In this document: in pieces, positions 36,301 through 45,079 of the stretch
Layout: every line of letters starts with the position of its first letter
How positions within the stretch are numbered: the first letter of the stretch is position 1
NCBI RefSeq assembly: GCF_019052655.1
Contig: NZ_JAHQVB010000005.1
Coordinates: 1 to 64,000 of the forward strand
DNA: 64,000 bases
From: Holdemanella porci
GTDB lineage: Bacteria; Bacillota_I; Bacilli_A; Erysipelotrichales; Erysipelotrichaceae
Direction of reading: 5' to 3'
Program-made: the position numbers and the translations under genes
The notes under the pieces: generated by a model
What the model saw: only the letters and a program-made list of their open reading frames with translations
What the model was told of the DNA's origin: nothing
The model's database searches: none

Positions 36301-36491
36301 GTGCGTATCGTATTGGTCAGACAAAAAATGTGTTAGTGTATCAGTTGTTGATGAAGAACACAATAGAAGCGAAAATCTACGAGATGCAGAAGCGCAAAAA
36401 AGAGATGAGTGATATATTTGTCGAAAATTCAAATGGTGGCATTTCGACTTTATCCAAGGAAGAATTGAGAGATTTATTCTCTATGGAATAG
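33327..36491 (+). CDS. SNF2-family helicase with SWIM zinc finger
   Basis: 1,054 residues from ATG 33327, which follows TTAGGTGGGA. An N-terminal SWIM finger (C75-x-C77 ... C85-x-H87 in TTNCTCSQETHKGCVHL) is followed by a long helical middle part of the bacterial SNF2-associated type, then the ATPase: GILADDMGLGKTIQVL (motif I), YIVLDEAQFIKN (motif II, DEAQ), ALTGTPIENSL (III), and in the second lobe LKAGGTGLNLTKA and ATDRAYRIGQTKNVLVY (V, VI). Such RapA/HepA relatives remodel nucleoprotein or recycle RNA polymerase; the exact job is unknown. A promoter TATAAT is at 33295-33300. Single-gene unit with its own terminator. Confidence 0.93.
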   Translation: MRIYEESLNRFIKNSWIYYEANDPYYAGKIERISIERVHDRILYYEVKAIIQTRWNEEIINFRVNEYGTILTTNCTCSQETHKGCVHLVSVVRAINAINPQIFPFCVEYQQYIEEKNRQEELERKRRRIHSLNQTAFDFLKEKQEDKVNNFFKENENRIRLTLHPTNSYYYDQAAFKLKIQVNRAYIVKNIQTLMLGFFEKKLESFGKNTQIYLNPEDLDEPSQKIYAFLMKYSFSKDWQKDGEIYSECLDDFFDLNVSLPNDYTEFKTDEKDIKLVIKLVEYDDCFELNVDLDDNFLIGNKHLYVVDYKNITRYTLDADGFLASLAYNVSQEDGWLIKKSDFRAFYLQCLQPYMDYIQLETNVDVEKYATVIENIRVYSDLENANMIVWGNYLENNQKKSFFTNTDSNQIASIEAIISHYAVKIEDNKAVFKGRSDALYNFLDHGIPLIQKQANVYVSEELKRLKNRHSMNLSVKVYVQNDLLKMELDSDVNADELSHILNAYRKKKKFYQLKNGEMIDLEDTGLEQLNELAFTMNLTTKDFKKEIIEKPAYQAFHLMDVDSELDVRNDDSVTEYTDRLMKVKEQTIQLKDEYKSLLRTYQQQGIQWLYDLKNMNLNGILADDMGLGKTIQVLVFYEQFVSKDKPSLIVCPSSLMYNWMSEIEKFKIGVDAVCVTGTQEVRKEIIQENHELYITTYDYLRRDVELYMPMEFEYIVLDEAQFIKNPKTKNAQSVKALKSKHRLALTGTPIENSLSELWSIFDFLLPGYLYSLNYFTKNFEKPIQMGDDDRQSKLQKLVSPFILRRTKKQVLKDLPDKVEKDMWLNFSPEEKQLYLANLAQVNEQLQQQLELEQVDSILIIAMMTRLRQICCEPRMLYENCKGESTKFTMCLELIETLKENGKKVLLFSSFTSIFDSFIEEFKQRGIKYHMITGAVDKKKRKEEVDAFQSDDSDVFLISLKAGGTGLNLTKAQAVIHYDPWWNVSAQNQATDRAYRIGQTKNVLVYQLLMKNTIEAKIYEMQKRKKEMSDIFVENSNGGISTLSKEELRDLFSME

Positions 36492-36528
36492 GAACTATAT
36501 AATTTTTTGAAATATATAGTTCTTTTTT
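36492..36528 (+). terminator. Intrinsic terminator after the SNF2 gene
   Basis: GAACTATAT (36492-36500) pairs with ATATAGTTC (36514-36522), followed by TTTTTT. Confidence 0.85.
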
Positions 36529-36581
36529 ATAAAAGTGTGTTAAAATAGAAGTAATGAAAGGGATTACAAAACGGTGATAAA

Positions 36582-38051
36582 ATGAATAGAAGTGCAGGAA
36601 TCTTATGTCCTGTTTTCTCTATCCCTGCAAATCAAGGGATTGGTGATTTAGGGCAAAAAACAATTCGAATGATAGATATTATTGCGGATGCAGGGTATAC
36701 CATATGGCAAATCTTGCCTTTGCAGATGACAGGCCCCACTCATTCTCCATATCAGACATATTCTAGTTTTGCGGGAGATCCTATCTATATTAACTTGGAT
36801 CGTTTGTGTGAAATGGGGTTGTTGACGCAAAGCTCAATTGTGAATTGTAATAAGTTTAAAGACTTTGTTGAATATGACAAGATTCGTGAATTCAAGGAAT
36901 CTTATTTTCAAAAGGCCTTTAAAGTTTTTAAAAAGGAATTTGATTCATTTAAAGAAGATTTTGAAGCATTTAAGCGTGATGCATTTTGGCTAGAGGATTG
37001 GTCTGCCTACTCTTTATTTAAGAGTTTTTATAATGGGGCTCCATGGTTTGAGTGGGAAGATGAATATAAGAACTGGCCAGAAAATCGTGATATTGATTTG
37101 GATGATTATAAAGATGAGATTTTTTATATTGAGTTTTTACAGTTTGTTTTTTATAAACAATTGGATGAAATTCAAATGTATGCGCACGCAAGAAATCTTA
37201 AAATCATGGGAGATATGCCATTCTATGTAGATTTAGATAGTGCGGATGTATGGTGCAACCGTAAAGCTTTCTTATTGGATGAAGAAGGAAAACCAGAATA
37301 TATTGCGGGTTGTCCACCAGATTATTTTAGTGAAACTGGACAACGTTGGGGAATGCCAATTTATGATTTTGATGCGCAGGAAAAAAATGGATATCTTTTC
37401 TGGTGTAATCGTATGAGTTGGATGAATCGTTGTTATGACATGGTGAGAATCGATCATTTTAGAGCGTTTGATACATATTGGAAGATACCAGCGTCTTGTC
37501 CAACAGCTATTGAAGGAAAATGGATCTTAGGTCCAGCTCATAAATTGATGGATGCGATTTTAAAGGCATGTCCAGATATTGTTTTAGTGGCTGAAGATTT
37601 AGGTTTGATTCGTCCTGAGGTTATTGAACTTGAGGAAGATTATGGAATTCCAGGAATGGATGTTTTATTGTTTAGAATGGAAGCTAAACAATTAAAGAAA
37701 AAGGCAAAGAAAAACTCTGTATTATATACAGGAACACATGATAATGCGACATGTAATGAAGATTATTATACGTATGATTCAAATAAGCGTATTAGTTTGC
37801 GTCGTTTCTTTAAAAATCAGGGATATTCAAGTCGTTCTTTTAATGAAATGCTTTGTCAATATGCTTTAGATACTGATGCAGATACAGTTATATTGCCGAT
37901 TTGGGATATTTGTGGATTTAAAGAAGAGGCACGAATCAATACACCAGGAACAGTATCAAACAAAAACTGGACTTGGAAGTTAAAAGATTTTAAGACATTT
38001 CCAGATAAGGTAATGAAGACAAAAGAATGGATTGAAAAATCGAATCGCTAA
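36582..38051 (+). CDS. malQ: 4-alpha-glucanotransferase (amylomaltase), GH77
   Basis: Transfers glucan chains between malto-oligosaccharides. The 489 residues show the GH77 pattern: RSAGILCPVFSIPANQGIGDLG at the start, SPYQTYSSFAGDPIYI, the nucleophile region MVRIDHFRAFDTYW, the acid/base VLVAEDLGLI, and the late TGTHDNATCNEDYY. The length is standard. ATG 36582 lies behind ACGGTGATAAA, a weak ribosome binding site. No glycogen or maltose genes are next to it in this window. Confidence 0.95.
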   Translation: MNRSAGILCPVFSIPANQGIGDLGQKTIRMIDIIADAGYTIWQILPLQMTGPTHSPYQTYSSFAGDPIYINLDRLCEMGLLTQSSIVNCNKFKDFVEYDKIREFKESYFQKAFKVFKKEFDSFKEDFEAFKRDAFWLEDWSAYSLFKSFYNGAPWFEWEDEYKNWPENRDIDLDDYKDEIFYIEFLQFVFYKQLDEIQMYAHARNLKIMGDMPFYVDLDSADVWCNRKAFLLDEEGKPEYIAGCPPDYFSETGQRWGMPIYDFDAQEKNGYLFWCNRMSWMNRCYDMVRIDHFRAFDTYWKIPASCPTAIEGKWILGPAHKLMDAILKACPDIVLVAEDLGLIRPEVIELEEDYGIPGMDVLLFRMEAKQLKKKAKKNSVLYTGTHDNATCNEDYYTYDSNKRISLRRFFKNQGYSSRSFNEMLCQYALDTDADTVILPIWDICGFKEEARINTPGTVSNKNWTWKLKDFKTFPDKVMKTKEWIEKSNR

Positions 38052-38074
38052 GGGGCATGAACTTGCTCCTTTTC
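38051..38074 (+). terminator. Intrinsic terminator after malQ
   Basis: AGGGGCA (38051-38057) pairs with TGCTCCT (38064-38070, one G-U), followed by TTTTC. Confidence 0.75.
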
Positions 38075-38109
38075 TTGTGTATTGTTAAAATAAGATGGAG
38101 GTGGAAACA

Positions 38110-38685
38110 ATGAAAAAGTTAATAACGATTTTATGTTTGTTTGTTCTATGTATATCTTTGTTTGGATGTCAAAAAGAGACAAAGGATTATACCGCAAAGA
38201 TTGAAGTGAAGGATTATGGAACAATTACGGTTAAGCTAGATGGGAAAACAGCGCCTATTACAGTGCAAAACTTTGTAGATCTTGCCAAATCTGGCTTTTA
38301 TGATGGATTGACATTCCATCGAATTATTGAAGGATTCATGATTCAGGGTGGTGATCCAAACGGAAATGGTACAGGAGGATCCGACAAAACAATCAAGGGC
38401 GAATTCAAAGAGAATGGTGTAAAAAACAATATTAAACACAAGCGTGGTGTTATTTCTATGGCAAGAAGCTCAGATTATGATTCGGCGAGTTCACAATTCT
38501 TTATTATGCAAGAAGACAATGATTCATTAGATGGACAATATGCAGCTTTTGGACATGTTACTAAAGGAATGAAGATCGTAGATCAAATTTGTGAGGATGC
38601 AGATCCCATGGATGATAATGGTACAATTGCCGAAAGTAAGCAGCCTGTCATAAAAACAATTAAGGTATCTGAAATTAACGACTAG
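38110..38685 (+). CDS. Cyclophilin-type peptidyl-prolyl isomerase, lipoprotein
   Basis: 191 residues from ATG 38110, set by GGAGGTGG about seven bases before it. The N-terminus is a lipoprotein signal, MKKLITILCLFVLCISLFGC, with lipid attachment at C20. The cyclophilin domain follows: VQNFVDLAKSGFYDGLTFHR, FMIQGGDPNGNGTGG, ISMARSSDYDSASSQFFIM and AFGHVTKGMKIVDQI. It should sit on the outer face of the membrane and help fold exported proteins. Single gene with its own terminator. Confidence 0.94.
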   Translation: MKKLITILCLFVLCISLFGCQKETKDYTAKIEVKDYGTITVKLDGKTAPITVQNFVDLAKSGFYDGLTFHRIIEGFMIQGGDPNGNGTGGSDKTIKGEFKENGVKNNIKHKRGVISMARSSDYDSASSQFFIMQEDNDSLDGQYAAFGHVTKGMKIVDQICEDADPMDDNGTIAESKQPVIKTIKVSEIND

Positions 38686-38706
38686 AGAAATCTAGTTGTT
38701 TTTTTT
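38678..38706 (+). terminator. Intrinsic terminator after the cyclophilin gene
   Basis: AACGACTAGA pairs with TCTAGTTGTT (one G-T) around GAAA, followed by a run of T. Confidence 0.85.
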
Positions 38707-38766
38707 GTTTGATATTTATTGTTAGTCATTATAAACTCAATTTATTTAGACTAACTGAGGTGAATT

Positions 38767-39918
38767 ATGATCAATAAAAAATTATTGTTTTCGGTAAAAG
38801 AAAGTATTCCGTATATTCAAAAGAATGTGTTATATCAATGGATAAGATTAATTTGTAACGTATGTTCTACGGCATGTTTATGCTTGATTATCGCAAAACA
38901 TAGAAATATATTATGTATTGGAATCATTTTTATATGTTTAATACTTCGCTATATTGTAAATCAAAAGGCAATTGAGATGTCGTATTTATCGAGTCATATT
39001 GTCAAGGAAACGCTTCGCTCTCGTTTATATAAGAAGCTGTCTAAAATTGGAATTGAGTATACAAATAAGTGGAGTACAGCAGAAATTGTACAATTATCAA
39101 GTGAAGGTATTGAACAATTAGAAACCTATTTTGCGAATTATATTCCGCAATTCTTTTATTCTTTAATTGCACCAATAACTTTATTTATCATTATTTCATT
39201 TATGAATTTTAAAGCCGCTTTGGTTCTACTGGTTTGTGTTCCACTGATTCCTATGCATCAGTTAGGGTCATATTTTCATATTGCGATGAATGGTATGGCG
39301 GCAAGTGATAAGTTGTTTGCGATATTAGAAAAGGAAATAGAGGAGAAACAAAATGTAAAATTAGATTCATATTCAATTTCTGCTCACAATCTACACTTTG
39401 GATATACCGATAAGGAAGTTTTACAGGGTATACACTTTAAAGCATTTAAAGAAATGATTGGTTTTGTAGGTGAGAGTGGTAAGAGTACAATTGTCTCTTT
39501 ATTGATGGGACAATATTCGAATTATAGGGGTGAACTGAAGCTATCAAATTATGAAATCAAGGATATTAATATCTATCCATATATGGCTTTGGTTTCTTTA
39601 GAAAGCTATTTGTTTAGTGGAACGCTTAAAGACAATTTGTCGGTGGCTAAAGATGCCTCTGAAAAAGAAATGAATAGCGTATTAGAAAAGGTGGGTATCC
39701 TTGATTTTGTACATGAACAAGGCGGACTTAATATGCACATTGAAAAGCGTCCTTTTATGGAAACAAAGACATTTTGTTCGCAATGTAAGGTACATTGTTA
39801 CAAGAAGGATAAAAGAGAACAGATTCGTAAGGTCATGCGTTTTTCTGGTCCTAGAATGTTGGTGTATCATCCTATCATGGCGATTCGTCATTTGTACTAC
39901 CAAATTACAGACAAATAG
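38767..39918 (+). pseudogene. Chimeric remnant: CydD-like ABC exporter joined to a YgbA-like tail
   Basis: The 383-codon frame is patched from pieces. Codons 1-160 look like the first membrane segments of a CydD/CydC exporter and stop at VCVPLIPM; the frame then jumps to the last part of the membrane domain (HQLGSYFHIAMNGMAASDKLF), losing about 150 residues. The ATPase domain follows, but its P-loop is GESGKST where GESGSGKST is expected, so two codons are missing. It breaks off at EQGGLNMHIEK before the signature and Walker B motifs. The rest (from about base 39756), FCSQCKVHCYKKDKREQ then IRKVMRFSGPRMLVYHPIMA, matches the C-terminus of the nitrous-oxide-stimulated/YgbA family. Non-functional as a transporter. 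Confidence 0.82.
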
Positions 39919-39999
39919 AAAAAATATGCATAAAAGTAAAAAATATTCTTTAAAAATATGCAAAAATGATATAATGCCTAGTGTTTAGAGGGTTTTAGA

Positions 40000-40857
40000 A
40001 TGAGAGAAAATATTGAAAAGTATATTGAGTTAATTATAGGAAGTATTTTACTTTCGTTAGGAATTTATTTATTTGTGACACCTAATGGAATCAATTTTGG
40101 TGGTGCCATTGGTATTGCACAGATTATTGAGTATTTTATTGTGAAGATGATTCCAAGTCTTGGGCATATGAATTTGGTGGGAATCATTAACTTTATGATT
40201 AATATTCCTTTGTTTGTGATGGGATTTAAGATTATGAACAAAGAGTTTTGTATCAAGACGGTCATTAGTTTGGTGGTGCAAACCATTACTCTATCTATTT
40301 TGCCAAAGCAATCTTTTGTGATTATGCCAGATATGCTTTCAAATTGTATTTTTGGAGCCTTAATGTGTGGTATTGGAGTTGGACTTGCTTTACAGAGTAG
40401 TGGATGTTGCGGTGGTATGGATATTGCCGGTGTATGTTTATCTAAGACAAAACCAGGCTTTTCGGTAGGTAAGCTTTCAATTATTATCAACTCAATTTTA
40501 TTTACAATTTGTGCCTTTATTTTTGATTTGCAGACATCACTTTACTCCATTATCTTTGTGGCAATTCTTTACTTTATTAGTGATCGCATCCATTATCAGA
40601 ATATCAACATGACTGTATTGATTTTCACAAAGAAAGAGAATATGAAAAATGTGATCATGGAAAGAACCGGCCGTGGAGTAACGTATTGGATGGGGAAAGG
40701 TGCGTATACAGATACAGACCAATATATTTTATTTTGTGCTGTCAATAAGTATGAGATTCGTAACTTCAAAAAAATTATCAATGAAATTGATCCAAAGGCT
40801 TTTGTGACAATTAGCGAGGATCAAGAAATTGATGGTGGATTTGAAAAGAGATTATGA
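40000..40857 (+). CDS. YitT-family membrane protein (DUF161/DUF2179)
   Basis: 285 residues with five to six membrane segments, the GINFGGAIGIAQII and SSGCCGGMDIAGV motifs (the second corresponds to the STGGTD motif of the 9.2-kb relative, here SGCCGGMD) and a C-terminal DUF2179 domain (NMTVLIFTKKENMKNVI). The Cys pair in the conserved loop is unusual compared with the other copy. It is a single gene after a decayed ABC locus, with AGAGGG before the start and a strong terminator behind. A TATAAT -10 is at about 39969. Function unknown. Confidence 0.87.
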   Translation: MRENIEKYIELIIGSILLSLGIYLFVTPNGINFGGAIGIAQIIEYFIVKMIPSLGHMNLVGIINFMINIPLFVMGFKIMNKEFCIKTVISLVVQTITLSILPKQSFVIMPDMLSNCIFGALMCGIGVGLALQSSGCCGGMDIAGVCLSKTKPGFSVGKLSIIINSILFTICAFIFDLQTSLYSIIFVAILYFISDRIHYQNINMTVLIFTKKENMKNVIMERTGRGVTYWMGKGAYTDTDQYILFCAVNKYEIRNFKKIINEIDPKAFVTISEDQEIDGGFEKRL

Positions 40858-40863
40858 TGTAGT

Positions 40864-40910
40864 AAAAACTACCTACAAACTTTGCAAGAGTTGGTGTGGG
40901 TAGTTTTTTT
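40864..40910 (+). terminator. Intrinsic terminator after the second yitT gene
   Basis: AAAAACTACC (40864-40873) pairs with GGTAGTTTTT (40899-40908), long loop, T-tract at the end. The gene on the right converges. Confidence 0.8.
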
Positions 40911-40934
40911 GTTTTCCAAAGAAAAAAGGAACGA

Positions 40935-41843
40935 TTATTTCGTTCCTATGATTTCTTTGGCAATCTTTTTACCTTCCATTACAGCACTACCAATTGTTTT
41001 TGGCCCAGTGAAGGCATCTCCAATAATGTATACATTCTTTAATGTAGAGGCGTGTGTATTGGTTGTTTTTAAATCGTCATTTAATGGAGTGAAGTCTACT
41101 TTTTGACCAATAGCCATCGCAACTAGATCGCAATCCATTGTGAATAATGAATCTTTTACTTCGTGGCAGCTTGCTCTTCCAGATTCATCCATTTCTCCAA
41201 GTTCCATTTTCGCAACTTGAACACCACAAACATTTCCGTTTTCATCTTTTAAAATGTCTTTAATGTTGTTTAAGAAGGCAATCTTAACACCTTCTTTTTC
41301 ACAGGCTTTGATTTCTGCAGGACTTGCAGGCATTTCCTGTAAAGATCTACGATATACGATTGTGACATCATCAATGATACGAACTAATGATCTTGCGCAA
41401 TCCATCGCAACATTTCCACCACCCCAAACAATGGCCTTTTTATATTTTTTGAAGTCTTCTTGTTTGTGATTGATATTTAAATCGTAAAGTAATGTTAAGC
41501 CGGCAACGACGCCATTACCTGTTTCAAAACCAAAAGTATTTTCAATTTGGGCACCAATTGCTACAACTACATAATCATAGTTTGTTTGTAATTCCTTAAA
41601 CATAGTTTGATCCACAAAAGTATTAAAATGGAATTTAACACCGGCTTCAATCAATCCGTTATAGGCTTTTTCTAAGAATGTTTTGGGCATACGATATTCA
41701 GGAATACCTGTGTAAATGGCTCCACCAATTTCAGCTTCCTTATCAAAAATATCAATTTGGTATTCATTTTCTGTTTTAACTAATTCTTGAGCTAATGTAT
41801 AGCCAGCAGGACCGGCTCCAATAATGGCAATCTTTCTTGTCAT
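40935..41843 (-). CDS. FAD/NAD(P)-binding oxidoreductase, GltD-like without Fe-S domain
   Basis: 302 residues: the FAD-binding IAIIGAGPAGYTLAQEL at the very N-terminus, the GIPEYRMPK substrate-side motif of the GltD family, the NAD(P)-binding VWGGGNVAMDCARSL and the C-terminal YIIGDAFTGPKTIGSAVMEGKKIA. The N-terminal Fe-S domain of the glutamate synthase small subunit is missing, so it is a stand-alone member that passes electrons between NAD(P)H and an unknown partner. AGGAGG precedes the ATG on the minus strand. No glutamate synthase large subunit lies nearby. Confidence 0.88.
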   Translation of the reverse strand: MTRKIAIIGAGPAGYTLAQELVKTENEYQIDIFDKEAEIGGAIYTGIPEYRMPKTFLEKAYNGLIEAGVKFHFNTFVDQTMFKELQTNYDYVVVAIGAQIENTFGFETGNGVVAGLTLLYDLNINHKQEDFKKYKKAIVWGGGNVAMDCARSLVRIIDDVTIVYRRSLQEMPASPAEIKACEKEGVKIAFLNNIKDILKDENGNVCGVQVAKMELGEMDESGRASCHEVKDSLFTMDCDLVAMAIGQKVDFTPLNDDLKTTNTHASTLKNVYIIGDAFTGPKTIGSAVMEGKKIAKEIIGTK

Positions 41844-41887
41844 AATTAAATTCCTCCATCTTTTTCGCCACTTAATTATATCATAAA

Positions 41888-44386
41888 CTATTTCCTTAGG
41901 TATGAAAGAGCTCGTTTGTTTACGTTTTTTACGGCGATCTCAAGTTCACGAGCTGAAATTCTTTTTGCGCCATTGGCCAAAATCGCATTTTGAATCAAGC
42001 CATCACTTGTCGCAACTGATAATTCATATTTCTTTTTTAAGTCGTGTACAGCCTTTTCAATATAGCTGTCTGCTGTTTGATTGTATCTAGTATAAATAAT
42101 GTCTAGATTTCCTTGATTAAAATGTGAACCTGTATTGTTTTTAACGCGATATCCATCAAATACTAAGATGACTTTGATCCGCTTATATCCTTGATAATTC
42201 GAGATTCGATTGATCAATTCATCACGAGCAGATTCAATGTTTACTTTGGCAATATCTTTTAAATCTTGCCAGTCATAAATCATATTGTAACCGTCAATCA
42301 TTAAACATTCTGGCTTTTTATCTTCGACATGAATCTGATTTAAATTCATATCAACCTTCGCTTTTTTCTTGATTGGCTTTTCAGCTTTCTTGTTGTTTCC
42401 ACCAAGTGAATTAAATACTTTCTTTAATTCTTCTTCACGAACAGTATGTTTTACATAAGAAGCATAGGAAGTTGTGTTGGCTTCTTTAATTTGGATGTGC
42501 ATATGCTCCTTGACTTCATCCCAAGGCACAAAATAACCTGCTCCATGTTCGCAGAATACAGATCCGGTTGGATTGTTTAAATCGGCTTCACTATCATAAT
42601 TTGTTTCTTCAATGATCTTTTCTTGATTAAAACACTCATGATAGTCTTCTAATTCACAAATAAATTGGCCTTTTCCTTTTGTGTATGCGATGACATCTTT
42701 TTGATAGTCCATCAACTCACGAACGGGTCCCGTTCCTTTTATGTGAACAAGATTGTTCATGTCTTCTTCAATTTTAAATGAGCAATGCTTGTTTTCTAAA
42801 TCAAACAAGGCTTTTGAAACATATTGATTTTCAACGACTAATTCAAAACTATAATAAGGTTCTAATAATACAGATTCTGCTTCTTTTAAACCTTGTCTTA
42901 TAGCACGATAGGTTGCTTGTCGAAAATCCCCACCTTCTGTATGTTTTAAATGCGCTTTACCGGCCACTAAAGTGATTTTTATGTCGGTAATTGGCGATCC
43001 AGTTAATACGCCTTTGTGTTGTTTCTCTTTTAAATGCGTTAAAATCAGATTTTGCCAGTTTAAAGCTAAATCGTCATTGGAACAGTTTGATTCAAACACA
43101 AGTCCTTTACCTCTAGGTAATGGTTCAAGTTTTAAGTGTACTTCGGCATAGTGTCTTAAAGGTTCAAAGTGCCCTACACCAATCACACTATTTTGAATGG
43201 TTTCTTTAAATAAAACTTTACCCGTTGTAAAACCAACTTTAACTTTAGATCTTTTCTCAATTTCTTTTTGAAGAATTTCCATTTGAATTGATCCCATTAG
43301 CTTTAAGAAAATTTGTTTCGTCTGCTCATCATATTCAATTTGTAGCTGCGGATCTTCTTGAGCAAGTACACTGCAGTAGCGCATCATAGTGAGTGCATCT
43401 ACACCTTCGGGAAGTAGGAGTTGGTAATTCATATAGGCATTTAAGAGTGGTTTTGTCGTGTCAGATTCAAAGCCTAGCCCTTGACCTACTTCATACTTGT
43501 TCAATCCTTTTAGTGCACAAATCATTCCTGGATAAGCGGTTTGTACCATTTCAAATTGTTTTCCGTTATACAAACGAATTTGATCTACCTTTTCATCTGT
43601 ACCAACTTTATCTTTGGCATTTAAAACACCACCCGTAATCTTTACGTGGGTTAAACGATTGCCTTGGTCATCATTTGAAATCTTGTATACACGAGCACCA
43701 AAATCTTCAGGGTAATCTTGGATAAAAGATAAATCGATGATCGCATCCATTAAATCTTCGACGCCTTGGATTTTTAAGGCAGAACCAAAGAATACGGGGA
43801 AGCATTCTCTTTTAAAAATGGCTTGTTGAAGAAGTGATGAATCGATTTCTTCGGTTTCTAGATAGTGATTCATGATATCTTCATTCAACATGGACAGTTC
43901 ATCTTCAGCATCTTTTGATTTAAAATTGATACAGTTGGATGAAAAATGCACTTTAAGATCATTCATAAGCTCTTCTTGTGTCTTATAGCTAATATCCATT
44001 TTATTAATAAAGATCAGCGTGGGAATCTTATAGTGTTTTAAGCATTTCCAAATGGTAGAAGTGTGAGATTGAATACCGTCTTGTCCGTTGATTAAAAGAA
44101 TGGCTAAATCTAATACTTGAAGACTTCTTTCCATTTCACTTGAAAAATCGACGTGGCCGGGTGTGTCAATCAAATAGATTTCACCATCTTTCCAATGAAA
44201 GTGAGCTTCTTTTGAATAAATGGTAATGCCTCTTTCTCTTTCTTGATTATCATAATCCAAATAGGCATCTTGATGGTCGACACGTCCTAATTTTCGGATT
44301 GTTTTTGATGTATAAAGCATACTTTCGATACAAGTAGTTTTACCTGCATCGACATGCGCTAATATTCCAGTTACTATTCGTTTCAT
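41888..44386 (-). CDS. TetM-like translational GTPase fused to a YacP/Rae1-type NYN nuclease domain
   Basis: 832 residues. The first 640 or so match ribosomal protection GTPases of the TetM type: G1 ILAHVDAGKTT, G3 DTPGHVDF, G4 INKMD, and EF-G domains II to V. After a Lys-rich linker (KAEKPIKKKAKVDM) a NYN/PIN-like domain fills residues 693-832: ECLMIDGYNMIYDW, VILVFDGYRV, TRYNQTADSYIE and VATSDGLIQ, with the acidic residues expected for a metal nuclease. Rae1/YacP of Bacillus cleaves mRNA in the ribosomal A site, so the fusion would deliver a nuclease to the ribosome (inference). ATG 44386 gives the standard GTPase N-terminus; the open frame continues upstream. No good ribosome binding site is seen. 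Confidence 0.87.
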   Translation of the reverse strand: MKRIVTGILAHVDAGKTTCIESMLYTSKTIRKLGRVDHQDAYLDYDNQERERGITIYSKEAHFHWKDGEIYLIDTPGHVDFSSEMERSLQVLDLAILLINGQDGIQSHTSTIWKCLKHYKIPTLIFINKMDISYKTQEELMNDLKVHFSSNCINFKSKDAEDELSMLNEDIMNHYLETEEIDSSLLQQAIFKRECFPVFFGSALKIQGVEDLMDAIIDLSFIQDYPEDFGARVYKISNDDQGNRLTHVKITGGVLNAKDKVGTDEKVDQIRLYNGKQFEMVQTAYPGMICALKGLNKYEVGQGLGFESDTTKPLLNAYMNYQLLLPEGVDALTMMRYCSVLAQEDPQLQIEYDEQTKQIFLKLMGSIQMEILQKEIEKRSKVKVGFTTGKVLFKETIQNSVIGVGHFEPLRHYAEVHLKLEPLPRGKGLVFESNCSNDDLALNWQNLILTHLKEKQHKGVLTGSPITDIKITLVAGKAHLKHTEGGDFRQATYRAIRQGLKEAESVLLEPYYSFELVVENQYVSKALFDLENKHCSFKIEEDMNNLVHIKGTGPVRELMDYQKDVIAYTKGKGQFICELEDYHECFNQEKIIEETNYDSEADLNNPTGSVFCEHGAGYFVPWDEVKEHMHIQIKEANTTSYASYVKHTVREEELKKVFNSLGGNNKKAEKPIKKKAKVDMNLNQIHVEDKKPECLMIDGYNMIYDWQDLKDIAKVNIESARDELINRISNYQGYKRIKVILVFDGYRVKNNTGSHFNQGNLDIIYTRYNQTADSYIEKAVHDLKKKYELSVATSDGLIQNAILANGAKRISARELEIAVKNVNKRALSYLRK

Positions 44387-44450
44387 AAATATCATTTTAT
44401 CATGTTGACGCAAATGATAAAATAGAGATAGGTTTTTTCGGAGGAAAAAT

Positions 44451-45068
44451 ATGAAAGTCTTAATGTTGAATGGTAGTCCACATGCGAGTGGAGTGAATGA
44501 TTTGGCTTTGCGTGAAATGGAAGTTGTATTTAAAGAAAATGGGGTTGAAACCGAAATTATACAAGTTGGAAACTTAGCTGTTCGTGGTTGCTTAGCTTGT
44601 GGTGTTTGTACGAAACTTGGCAAGTGTGTATATGATGATATTGTCAATGAATTGTTACCTAAATTTGAAGAAGCGGATGGATTGGTCGTTTCAAGTCCTG
44701 TATATTATGCCAGCGCGAATGCAACATTGATTGCAGTATTAGATCGTTTGTTCTATATTTCGCGTTTTGATAAGACAATGAAGGTGGGGGCTAGTGTTGT
44801 TTCTTGTCGTCGTGGCGGAGCGAGTGCTACTTTTGATGAATTAAATAAGTATTTTACAATCAGTGGTATGCCTGTTGTTTCGAGTCAATATTGGAATTCA
44901 ATTCATGGAAATACTGCGCAAGAAGCCAATCAGGATGAAGAGGGTAAACAAACAATGCGTGCTTTAGCTCGTAATATGACGTTCTTGATGAAAAGTATTG
45001 CCTTAGGTAAAGAAGCGTATGGTTTGCCTGAAAAGGAAATTAGAAAGGGTACGAATTTTATTCGTTAA
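44451..45068 (+). CDS. NAD(P)H-dependent FMN reductase/iron-sulfur flavoprotein family
   Basis: 205 residues with a flavodoxin-like fold: MKVLMLNGSPHASGVNDLAL (FMN phosphate loop), VSSPVYYASANATLIAVLDRLFY, and VSCRRGGASATFDELNKYF. The cysteines in RGCLACGVCTKLGKCVYDD resemble the compact cluster motif of iron-sulfur flavoproteins. It probably passes electrons from NAD(P)H or a ferredoxin to an unknown acceptor. It is divergent from the GTPase-NYN gene and 11 bases ahead of an unknown gene. GGAGGAAA is the ribosome binding site. Confidence 0.87.
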   Translation: MKVLMLNGSPHASGVNDLALREMEVVFKENGVETEIIQVGNLAVRGCLACGVCTKLGKCVYDDIVNELLPKFEEADGLVVSSPVYYASANATLIAVLDRLFYISRFDKTMKVGASVVSCRRGGASATFDELNKYFTISGMPVVSSQYWNSIHGNTAQEANQDEEGKQTMRALARNMTFLMKSIALGKEAYGLPEKEIRKGTNFIR

Positions 45069-45079
45069 AAGGTGATCAC

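Noticed and set aside
41888-44386. Tetracycline resistance gene
   Set aside because: The GTPase part is TetM-like, but the C-terminal NYN nuclease fusion and lack of mobile context argue for a housekeeping or rescue factor.
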